From Bacteroidales bacterium Bact_20 (lineage in GTDB: Bacteria > Bacteroidota > Bacteroidia > Bacteroidales > DTU049), in NCBI GenBank assembly GCA_001603615.1, contig LUZL01000026.1, forward strand, positions 1 to 5,383: a DNA stretch of 5,383 nucleotides. The letters are read 5' to 3'. The notes beneath the pieces were generated by a model that was not told where the DNA came from, did not search any database, and was given only the letters and a program-made list of their open reading frames with translations. The position numbers and the translations under genes were made by a program. How positions within the stretch are numbered: the first letter of the stretch is position 1; each line of letters opens with the position of its first letter. Positions 1 to 5,383 of the stretch are shown in pieces.

Positions 1-1121
1 GGTAATGCACCTTTACTTTTAGCTAGTTTCACTGCTGCTAGGGTATCGGCAGTTTCCCCAGATTGAGAAATTGCTATTATAATGTCGTTTTCATTTATAA
101 TAGGATCTCTGTATCTAAATTCAGATGCATATTCCACCTCTACAGGTATTCTAGCAAGCTCTTCCAATAGATACTCTCCTACGAGTCCAGCGTGCCATGA
201 TGTTCCACAACCTATCATTATTATACGTGGTGCTGTTAAAAGTTTATTTTCGTATTCTACAATACCACCCAATGAAATTGTTTGTTTATACAAAGATAAT
301 CTCCCTCTCATACTGTCTCTCACACTCTGTGGCTGTTCAAATATTTCTTTTAGCATAAAATGCTCATATCCACCTTTTTCTATTTGTGATAAGCTCATTT
401 CTAGTTGTTGTATATATGGAGTTTTCTCTGCCTTTTTGATTGTAATAATTTTTAAATCTTTTTCTTTTTGCATTACAGCTATTTCGTCATCTTCTAGATA
501 TACCACTTTGTTTGTATACTCTATTAATGGTGAGGGGTCTGAAGCTACAAAAAAGTCATCATTACCGACACCTATGACAAGGGGGCTACCTCTTTTAGCA
601 GCTATCATAGTATCTGGATCATTTTCTGAAAGAATAACTATAGCAAAAGCACCTATAACTTGAGACAAAGCTAAACGAATAGCTTCTACCAAGTCTACAT
701 GCTCATTTTTCATAATATCTTCTACCAGATGAATTATTACTTCTGTATCAGTTTCACTTTTAAAACTATATCCTCGTGATAGCAGTTCTTCTTTTAAAGT
801 TTTATAATTCTCAATGATGCCATTGTGAATTATAGCTAATTTTTGCGATGGTGAAAAATGAGGGTGTGCATTTACATCTGTTGGTACCCCGTGTGTTGCC
901 CACCTAGTATGTCCCATTCCTACTGTACCATTCAAATCTTTATCAATAACACATGCTTCTAGATCCGCTACTTTGCCATGTGTTTTATATATTTTTAAAC
1001 CTTGTTCATTCAATAATGCTATACCAGCACTATCATAACCTCTATACTCTAAACGGTGTAATCCATTTATTAATATAGGAAAAGCTTGTCTATATCCCAA
1101 ATATCCAACTATTCCACACAT
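1..1121 (-). CDS. glmS: Glutamine--fructose-6-phosphate aminotransferase (isomerizing), C-terminus cut by window edge
   Basis: This enzyme converts fructose-6-phosphate and glutamine to glucosamine-6-phosphate and glutamate, the first step towards UDP-GlcNAc for peptidoglycan and lipid A; it is cytosolic. About 373 of the usual ~610 residues are present. The N-terminus MCGIVGY gives Cys2, the class II glutaminase nucleophile once Met1 is removed. Other glutaminase residues are seen in HTRWATHG (71-78, Arg73), HNGIIENY (99-106, Asn100) and ETDTEV (123-128, Asp125). The first sugar-isomerase (SIS) domain follows, with GCGTS (304-308) and SQSGETADT (352-360), which bind the sugar phosphate. The rest of this domain and the second SIS domain lie beyond position 1. 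The start is fixed by Cys2. No Shine-Dalgarno sequence is visible. The gene lies 69 bases after the DUF4270 gene on the same strand. It is an intact-looking housekeeping gene with no frame break. Confidence 0.97.
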   Translation of the reverse strand, partial: MCGIVGYLGYRQAFPILINGLHRLEYRGYDSAGIALLNEQGLKIYKTHGKVADLEACVIDKDLNGTVGMGHTRWATHGVPTDVNAHPHFSPSQKLAIIHNGIIENYKTLKEELLSRGYSFKSETDTEVIIHLVEDIMKNEHVDLVEAIRLALSQVIGAFAIVILSENDPDTMIAAKRGSPLVIGVGNDDFFVASDPSPLIEYTNKVVYLEDDEIAVMQKEKDLKIITIKKAEKTPYIQQLEMSLSQIEKGGYEHFMLKEIFEQPQSVRDSMRGRLSLYKQTISLGGIVEYENKLLTAPRIIMIGCGTSWHAGLVGEYLLEELARIPVEVEYASEFRYRDPIINENDIIIAISQSGETADTLAAVKLAKSKGAL

Positions 1122-1157
1122 ATTATTTTAAATTTTTTGTCATTTTATGTTTTATCA

Positions 1158-1186
1158 CAAATATTTATTTTCAATAAATATTGCAT
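1158..1186 (-). promoter_or_regulatory. Weak candidate promoter for glmS
   Basis: On the minus strand AATATTTG (1165-1158) matches five of the six fixed bases of the Bacteroidota -7 element TAnnTTTG. A TG (1185-1184) lies 18 bases further upstream, where the -33 TTTG would be. The predicted transcript would have a leader of roughly 30 bases before the glmS ATG. Both boxes are imperfect and overlap an inverted repeat, so read-through from the DUF4270 gene is an equally good explanation for glmS expression. Confidence 0.22.
1160..1182. repeat. Perfect 10-bp AT-only inverted repeat between the DUF4270 gene and glmS
   Basis: AATATTTATT (1160-1169) is repeated in reverse complement as AATAAATATT (1173-1182), with a TTC loop. 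A T-run (1186-1192) follows the hairpin on the plus strand, where no gene is ending. On the minus strand, the direction of both flanking genes, no T-run follows, so it does not look like an intrinsic terminator for the DUF4270 transcript. An all-A/T stem is thermodynamically weak and could arise by chance here. It could instead be a processing or stability element. Confidence 0.4.
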
Positions 1187-1190
1187 TTTT

Positions 1191-2477
1191 TTAATTTACA
1201 TAAGAGTAAGTTACTACTAATTTCATACCATTTTCTGATCCATTTAGTATGATTCTATTCGGATAAATAGAAGTACCAGAAACCCTAAGATAAAGCCCTA
1301 AATTTTCATCTCTATTTAGAGTCAAATTTTGAGTATATCTAGGTAATCTAAAACGATAATACTTCTTTTGGCTATTATAAGATCCATCAAACATTGATTC
1401 ACTAAACATAAAGTCATCTACATAACTAGTATTACCTAGAGTGTCCTTTATTTTGGCTAATGTTAATTTAGATGGTATAGGAAATTCCCTAGCAGTAGGA
1501 TCGTTATAAGTAGGTATTTGTAGTTCTGCCATATTAATGTTTACTCGTTTCCCTTGAAAATAATTTTGTAAATCTGGGAAACGAATAAAAACTTTTGTAC
1601 CAGCTAAAGGTTGTAAAAATAATATTTGTTTACCACTTGTAGTGTCACCATTCAATTGATTTTGTAGATCCAAAGACGCAAAGCTATAATCGTGATAAAA
1701 ATAAGAATACCTCTGAACAGTAGCATCCATTTGAAAAACTTCTTTTACCTTAGATAAAGTAGAAGTATGATAGTACATAGTAATATTAGACATAGTATTT
1801 AACAGGTCCCAAACTATCAGATTACCTTGATTACCCTCTAATACTGGCTCTACTACAATACCATAAAAGTATTTTTGAAAAGTAGAATTATTCAATAATT
1901 TACCTTCGTATGAAGCATCAATGATTTTTTTTGCATAATTCAGTGACAAAGGTATTTTGAGAGTGGATGCTATTTTGCCAGTATCTATATAAATGCTATC
2001 TATTTTTGATGGATTAAAAGTAATCGTTCCTATGAGATTGCCTTTTTTTATTTTTCTATTAGAGTAATAGGTGCTATCATAGTATATAGGCTCTCCCAAC
2101 TCATAAATATTGAAAGTCATTACATCATTTTGTCGAGATTTAGCATAGATACTATTTAATTTTAGATATAAAAAAATAGAATCTGGCACAGCATCTGGTC
2201 CAAAAACAATATTGGTTTTAGATATTTTTAATTGAGAGCAAAAACTACTAACTGTAAGTCCAAATACAGGATCGTACAAATATCCTGCTATATTATATCT
2301 AGTTTTAGACGTTAATATGCTATCATCTAGTTGAGTATATGCTACTAATGGTATAGTATCTATTTTTACATTTATCCTATCACTAGGTGGTTGTATATCT
2401 AATCCTAATTGATCATCTTGCTCACAACTTAATAAAATCAACATTAATATAGTTAAGCTAAATAAAGTTTTTTTCAC
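1191..2477 (-). CDS. DUF4270 family lipoprotein, probably surface-exposed
   Basis: The function of this family is unknown. The N-terminus has a Lys-rich start, a hydrophobic stretch (5-16) and a lipobox Leu-Leu-Ser-Cys with the lipidated Cys at 18. Acidic residues follow the Cys (CEQDD), which resembles the lipoprotein export signal that sends Bacteroidota lipoproteins to the cell surface. The body is typical DUF4270: a D-I-Q-P-P-S-D stretch after the signal, a V-A-Y-T segment and Y-D-P-V-F-G at about 68-73, then a long beta-rich region ending in K-L-V-V-T-Y-S. The length of 428 residues is usual for the family. The start codon is GTG: an in-frame TAA lies five codons upstream and no ATG intervenes, so only this start keeps a complete signal peptide. 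glmS follows at 69 bases. From memory, DUF4270 genes often adjoin glmS in this phylum. The family call is firm; surface location is inferred. Confidence 0.88.
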   Translation of the reverse strand: MKKTLFSLTILMLILLSCEQDDQLGLDIQPPSDRINVKIDTIPLVAYTQLDDSILTSKTRYNIAGYLYDPVFGLTVSSFCSQLKISKTNIVFGPDAVPDSIFLYLKLNSIYAKSRQNDVMTFNIYELGEPIYYDSTYYSNRKIKKGNLIGTITFNPSKIDSIYIDTGKIASTLKIPLSLNYAKKIIDASYEGKLLNNSTFQKYFYGIVVEPVLEGNQGNLIVWDLLNTMSNITMYYHTSTLSKVKEVFQMDATVQRYSYFYHDYSFASLDLQNQLNGDTTSGKQILFLQPLAGTKVFIRFPDLQNYFQGKRVNINMAELQIPTYNDPTAREFPIPSKLTLAKIKDTLGNTSYVDDFMFSESMFDGSYNSQKKYYRFRLPRYTQNLTLNRDENLGLYLRVSGTSIYPNRIILNGSENGMKLVVTYSYVN

Positions 2478-2535
2478 TTTTTTTAAATATTATACGTTTT
2501 TAATTTATTGATATTATATTTTTAATTAAATTTTA

Positions 2536-2570
2536 CAAATTTACAAAAAAATAATAAAACCATATGCAAA
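2536..2570 (-). promoter_or_regulatory. Bacteroidota-type promoter candidate for the DUF4270 gene
   Basis: On the minus strand TAAATTTG (2543-2536) is an exact match to the -7 consensus TAnnTTTG. A TTTG (2570-2567) lies 23 bases upstream as a -33 box, at the long end of the accepted spacing. The implied leader before the GTG start is about 50 bases. This splits the DUF4270 gene from prsW, although read-through from prsW is not excluded. The rest of this 124-base gap is AT-rich with no other clear element. Confidence 0.5.
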
Positions 2571-2601
2571 ATCATTCATATAATTTTGGTATAAATACGT
2601 A

Positions 2602-3384
2602 TTATTGATATTTGTTTTTGAGTGTATCTTTCAGTTCATCTAGTTGTTGTTTCAAAGCTTGACTATTTTTTCTTTTTTGTTCACTTTCCCATTTATATCT
2701 TTTCACAAAAGGAGAAACACGTTGGTGTTTATTAATAAGAATTAAAGCAATTATCAAATAAATTATAATAAATGCAATAGCTAGATACAAGAAAAATGGG
2801 TATTTAGGGACGAGCATGAGTAAATAGTCATATAATCCATGAGACATGAATGTTATTAAGAAGCCATAAAACATCAATTTTCTCTTTTTTTTAATAAAAT
2901 TAAATTTAGCAAACCCAAAATAATATCCCATAGCAACAGCAAAAACGAAATGTGCAGGTGTAGGCATAATTGCTCTCATCAGTGCTATACTCCATATATT
3001 TGATAAATCATTAAAAATAAAAGCAAAATTTTCTAAAAACGCAAATCCCATTCCTACTGCTACCATATATACTACTCCATCTATAGGTTCATCAAAATAT
3101 TTCTTTGGCCATATAAACCATTTAAACATTAGAAACTTAACTCCTTCTTCTATGAAAGCTACAAAAAAGAATGCTTCTATAAAAGTACTAATTTCTATTC
3201 TTAAATTCAATTGTATATTTAAAAAAATAAAATTTTCAATTATTGAAGCTGGTATAGTAGATATCATCCCCAAGCAAAATGCGAATAACAGATATCTGAT
3301 GGGCTCCCGATTATATTTATCTTTAAAATAAATTAATAATATAAAAAATAAAGCTGGTAAAATAGCTAATAATATTGGTAGCAT
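2602..3384 (-). CDS. PrsW-family intramembrane protease (MEROPS M82 type)
   Basis: This is a polytopic inner-membrane protein of the PrsW family. The founding member, in Bacillus subtilis, makes the first cut in the anti-sigma factor RsiW; the substrate here is unknown. The conserved motifs are all present in order: E79-E80-x-x-K83, F114-x-x-x-E118 followed by Asn, H145 in P-T-P-A-H, and H182-x-x-Y-D186. About seven hydrophobic segments can be drawn, roughly at 1-20, 30-56, 66-91, 103-125, 131-158, 170-190 and 196-217. A charged, Lys/Gln-rich tail (218-260) follows and may be a short cytoplasmic coiled coil; it makes the protein slightly longer than usual. The ATG start lies just after a strong promoter match, giving a very short leader. 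No anti-sigma factor gene is adjacent, so its regulatory circuit cannot be read from this window. I leave out the symbol prsW because orthology in function is not shown. Confidence 0.9.
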   Translation of the reverse strand: MLPILLAILPALFFILLIYFKDKYNREPIRYLLFAFCLGMISTIPASIIENFIFLNIQLNLRIEISTFIEAFFFVAFIEEGVKFLMFKWFIWPKKYFDEPIDGVVYMVAVGMGFAFLENFAFIFNDLSNIWSIALMRAIMPTPAHFVFAVAMGYYFGFAKFNFIKKKRKLMFYGFLITFMSHGLYDYLLMLVPKYPFFLYLAIAFIIIYLIIALILINKHQRVSPFVKRYKWESEQKRKNSQALKQQLDELKDTLKNKYQ

Positions 3385-3400
3385 TAATTTGATATTTCTG

Positions 3401-3430
3401 CAAAAGTAATAAGTAATATAGAATTCAAAA
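3401..3430 (-). promoter_or_regulatory. Bacteroidota-type promoter for the PrsW-family gene
   Basis: On the minus strand TACTTTTG (3408-3401) exactly fits TAnnTTTG, and TTTTG (3430-3426) lies 17 bases upstream as the -33 box. The transcript would start about 10 to 15 bases before the ATG at 3384, a short AT-rich leader of the kind common in this phylum. It is arranged back-to-back with the plus-strand promoter. Confidence 0.62.
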
Positions 3431-3432
3431 AA

Positions 3433-3463
3433 TTGATTTAGTAATTTTTTTTTTGTAATTTTG
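3433..3463 (+). promoter_or_regulatory. Bacteroidota-type promoter for the cupin/Smr/exonuclease operon
   Basis: TAATTTTG (3456-3463) exactly fits the -7 consensus TAnnTTTG, and TTG (3433-3435) lies 20 bases upstream as a -33 box. The spacer contains a run of ten T (3445-3454). The octamer TTTTGTAA occurs twice in tandem (3451-3458 and 3459-3466), the second copy overlapping the -7 box. The leader before the ATG at 3484 would be about 14 bases, with no Shine-Dalgarno sequence. Confidence 0.6.
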
Positions 3464-3483
3464 TAATTAATTTTATATTTAGT

Positions 3484-3753
3484 ATGAGTAAAATAGTTAT
3501 AAATAAAAAAGTAAATACAGATAAACTAGAGAAAATAAAAAAATGGCCTATATGGGAAAAGGATATTTCTCGTTTCATACAATTTTATGATTATACAGAA
3601 GAATTCTATATCATAGAGGGTAAAGTTACCATTGAATGTGAAGGGGAGATATATCATTTAGAACCAGGAGACTTTGTTCGTATAGAAAAAGGACTTTCCT
3701 GTATTTGGGATATCAAGGAGAAAGTACGTAAATATTACGATTTTATAAAATGA
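3484..3753 (+). CDS. Small Cupin_3 (DUF861-like) domain protein
   Basis: This 89-residue protein is a single cupin fold. The diagnostic stretch runs from W21-P-I-W-E25 through S29-R-F and T38-E-E-F-Y-I-I-E-G46 to the turn E60-P-G-D63 and the ending K69-G-L-S-C-I-W75, then V81-R-K-Y-Y-D-F87. This matches the short Cupin_3 proteins found across bacteria, related to the EutQ and ureidoglycine aminohydrolase cupins. The usual two-His metal site of classical cupins is not evident: the only His is H58, and Glu residues (39, 40, 45) stand where ligands would be expected. Any catalytic role is therefore unsure, and the substrate is unknown. It is the first gene of its operon and its TGA overlaps the next start (ATGA), which suggests translational coupling. 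A role as a small-molecule-binding partner is only a guess. Confidence 0.85.
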   Translation: MSKIVINKKVNTDKLEKIKKWPIWEKDISRFIQFYDYTEEFYIIEGKVTIECEGEIYHLEPGDFVRIEKGLSCIWDIKEKVRKYYDFIK

Positions 3754-4790
3754 AATTTAAAGTAGGTGATAGAGTAAAATACCTCGATGAGATAGGAGAA
3801 GGTATTGTAAAAAAAATTTATGGCGATTTAGTCATCGTAGAGGATAGCCTTGGCTTTGAGCTTCCTATGAAAGAAAATAAATTATTACTTATAGCAGCTG
3901 CCAATAATACTACTGAAAATAAGGACAAGAAAACAGAACATAGTGAAAAGGGACAAAATAAAAACACACAAATTCGCACTGATAAATCAACAAAGCATTT
4001 TAAAGAAGGTATTTATTTGACTATTAATCCACAAAATCCCGATATACCTATTGCTAGTCCTCATTCTGTATATTTAGTCAATTTCACTTCATTTGATATT
4101 TATTTTTTATTACACAAAATTAAGCTTGGCTCTTTAGAGATAGAGCATGGTTTTTTAGAAAAATATTCTGCTATTAAAGTAGATAATATAAAAATAGAAG
4201 ATTTACCTAATGAGTCATCCTATGTATTACAATCTAGTATTGTCTCTGATGATAAAATATTTTTACCTTTTATAAATCAATTAGCTATCAAAAAAAATAT
4301 TTTACTAAAGGAAGACAACTATTGCGAAAATCCTTTTTTTGATAAAAAATCTGTACCTATACTTATTAGATTAGTAAACGAATTCATTGAATATAAATCT
4401 AATAAAAATGAAAAAGTAGATCAAGATATCAACACTAAAAAATCAAAAGATAGATTAATAACTGATAAAGGTATAATAGACAAACATCTGAAGTCACCAG
4501 ATATAGCAGAAGTAGATTTACATATAGAAAAACTAGTAAATAATCCACAAAATATTAGCTCAGATATGGCACTAACAGTGCAATTATCTTATTTCAAGCA
4601 ATGTTTAGAATCTGCTATTGATAGAGGTATACAAAAAGTTGTTTTCATTCATGGCGTAGGAGCTGGAATATTGAAAAGTGAAATGTATAAAATTCTAAAA
4701 AATTATCCAGATTTATACTATGGAGATGCTCCAATACGTCAATATGGTATAGGTGCTACTGAAGTTTACATTAAACCGATAAAAACATAA
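3750..4790 (+). CDS. DUF2027 protein with C-terminal Smr nuclease-type domain
   Basis: Three parts are visible in 346 residues. Residues 1-48 form a small beta domain (F-K-V-G-D-R-V-K-Y, G-E-G-I-V, G-F-E-L-P-M) like the KOW/SH3-type modules of MutS2. A polar Asn/Lys/Thr-rich linker (50-84) follows. Residues about 86-210 are the DUF2027 core. A second charged linker leads to the Smr domain (about 252-343), with D256-L-H258, H301-G-V-G-A-G-I-L-K309 and G333-I-G-A-T-E-V-Y-I341. The DLH and HGxGxG motifs needed for cleavage in studied Smr domains are kept, so it may be an active endonuclease; SmrB and MutS2 Smr domains act on RNA or at stalled ribosomes. No MutS ATPase domain is present, so this is not MutS2. 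It starts inside the cupin stop (ATGA). The family and domain order are firm; substrate and activity are inferred. Confidence 0.9.
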   Translation: MKFKVGDRVKYLDEIGEGIVKKIYGDLVIVEDSLGFELPMKENKLLLIAAANNTTENKDKKTEHSEKGQNKNTQIRTDKSTKHFKEGIYLTINPQNPDIPIASPHSVYLVNFTSFDIYFLLHKIKLGSLEIEHGFLEKYSAIKVDNIKIEDLPNESSYVLQSSIVSDDKIFLPFINQLAIKKNILLKEDNYCENPFFDKKSVPILIRLVNEFIEYKSNKNEKVDQDINTKKSKDRLITDKGIIDKHLKSPDIAEVDLHIEKLVNNPQNISSDMALTVQLSYFKQCLESAIDRGIQKVVFIHGVGAGILKSEMYKILKNYPDLYYGDAPIRQYGIGATEVYIKPIKT

Positions 4791-4796
4791 AATAAT

Positions 4797-5383
4797 ATGG
4801 CAAAAATACCAATAGAAAATATACTATTTATAGATATAGAAACTGTGCCAATGGTTTCTGAATATGATGCACTTAGCGACAACTTCAAAGCATTTTGGGA
4901 TAAAAAATCTGCATATATCTCTAGAAATGATGATGATCCATCCACTTTATTTGATAAAGCTGGTATATATGCTGAATTCGGCAAAATAGTTTGTATCTCT
5001 GCTGGTAGAGTACAAAATGACTATATTAAAACTAAATCTTACTATTCTGATGATGAAAAAAAATTATTACAAGAATTTGCTGATGATTTATCTATTTTTA
5101 CTAGAAGTATACCAAATTTATATTTGTGTGCTCACAATGGCAAAGAGTTTGATTTCCCATTTATCATTAGACGTATGATTATTAATCAAATCCCTATACC
5201 ATACATATTAAATACTCGCAATAAAAATAGATATGATCTGCCATTTATTGATACAATGGAAATGTGGAAATTCGGTGATTATAAGCATTTCACCTCTTTA
5301 GCTTTGCTATGTGAGCTATTTAATATTCCTACACCAAAAGATGATATAGATGGTAGTGAAGTAGCTCGTGTATATTATCAAGA
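4797..5383 (+). CDS. 3'-5' exonuclease of the PolB-exonuclease-like DEDD family, C-terminus cut by window edge
   Basis: This reading frame is open from the ATG to the right edge (195 codons plus two bases). Exo I is F11-I-D-I-E-T-V17, with Asp13 and Glu15 as metal ligands. Exo II is C111-A-H-N-G-K-E-F-D-F-P-F122, with Asp119. D185-G-S-E-V leads into Exo III, whose final Asp would lie past the window. This pattern fits the predicted 3'-5' exonucleases related to the DNA polymerase B proofreading domain (DNA_pol_B_exo2 type), stand-alone proteins of roughly 230 to 260 residues that probably trim single-stranded DNA or RNA with two metal ions in the cytosol. The start lies six bases after the DUF2027-Smr stop with no Shine-Dalgarno sequence, so it very likely shares that transcript. 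An alternative Met at 19 would discard Exo I and is unlikely. The family is clear; substrate preference is unknown. Confidence 0.9.
   Translation, partial: MAKIPIENILFIDIETVPMVSEYDALSDNFKAFWDKKSAYISRNDDDPSTLFDKAGIYAEFGKIVCISAGRVQNDYIKTKSYYSDDEKKLLQEFADDLSIFTRSIPNLYLCAHNGKEFDFPFIIRRMIINQIPIPYILNTRNKNRYDLPFIDTMEMWKFGDYKHFTSLALLCELFNIPTPKDDIDGSEVARVYYQ

Noticed and set aside
82..663. A 193-codon open frame on the plus strand
   Set aside because: It lies fully antisense to glmS, whose translation shows all family motifs. The plus-strand product is a Ser/Ile-rich shadow with no recognisable domain.
1122..1190. A glmS ribozyme or riboswitch upstream of glmS
   Set aside because: The spacer is only 69 bases and almost entirely A/T, far too short for the glmS ribozyme, which is also known from Gram-positive bacteria rather than this phylum.
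2545..2592. Possible weak terminator after the PrsW-family gene (CAAAAT/ATTTTG stem followed by a T-rich stretch on the minus strand)
   Set aside because: The stem is only 6 bp of mostly A-T pairs with a 10-base loop. It overlaps the -33 box of the next promoter, and T-rich stretches are everywhere here, so it cannot be told from chance.
2594..2603. 10-bp palindrome AATACGTATT at the end of the PrsW-family gene
   Set aside because: It has no loop or second copy in the window and overlaps the stop codon. A single short palindrome is not enough to claim an operator.
3750..4790. Identification of the Smr protein as MutS2
   Set aside because: It shares a KOW-like start and an Smr end with MutS2 but has no Walker A, Walker B or MutS core. 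The middle is the DUF2027 domain.
4766..4984. A 72-codon open frame on the minus strand
   Set aside because: It is antisense to the end of the DUF2027-Smr gene and the start of the exonuclease gene, both supported by clear motifs.

Overview
The window is very AT-rich and reads as a chromosomal segment of a member of the Bacteroidota. Four things point that way. The DUF4270 lipoprotein is largely confined to that phylum. So is the DUF2027-Smr protein. Three exact matches to the Bacteroidota -7 promoter element (TAnnTTTG) lie just upstream of genes. The gene leaders are AT-rich and lack Shine-Dalgarno sequences. The order or genus cannot be fixed from this sequence. I see no tRNA, rRNA, insertion sequence, CRISPR array, prophage gene or other sign of recent transfer.

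The left part (1-3384) holds three genes on the minus strand. In transcription order they are a PrsW-type intramembrane protease (3384-2602), a DUF4270 surface-type lipoprotein that starts with GTG (2477-1191), and glmS, which makes glucosamine-6-phosphate (from 1121, cut by the left edge after about 373 codons). The 124-base gap before the DUF4270 gene carries its own promoter candidate. The 69-base gap before glmS holds an AT-only 10-bp inverted repeat and, at best, a weak promoter match, so glmS may be partly read through from the lipoprotein gene.

A 99-base divergent intergenic region (3385-3483) carries back-to-back Bacteroidota promoters, one for prsW and one for the right-hand operon. 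The second has a run of ten T in its spacer.

The right part (3484-5383) is a tight plus-strand operon. It has a small Cupin_3-type protein, a DUF2027-Smr protein that overlaps it by four bases (ATGA), and, six bases later, a DEDD-type 3'-5' exonuclease of the PolB-exo-like family, cut by the right edge. The last two are nucleic-acid enzymes by family, so the operon may serve RNA or DNA processing; the cupin's role is unknown.

Most of the window is ordinary core-genome content. No obviously new system is visible. The best lead is the cupin / DUF2027-Smr / exonuclease operon, whose joint function is undescribed as far as I know.
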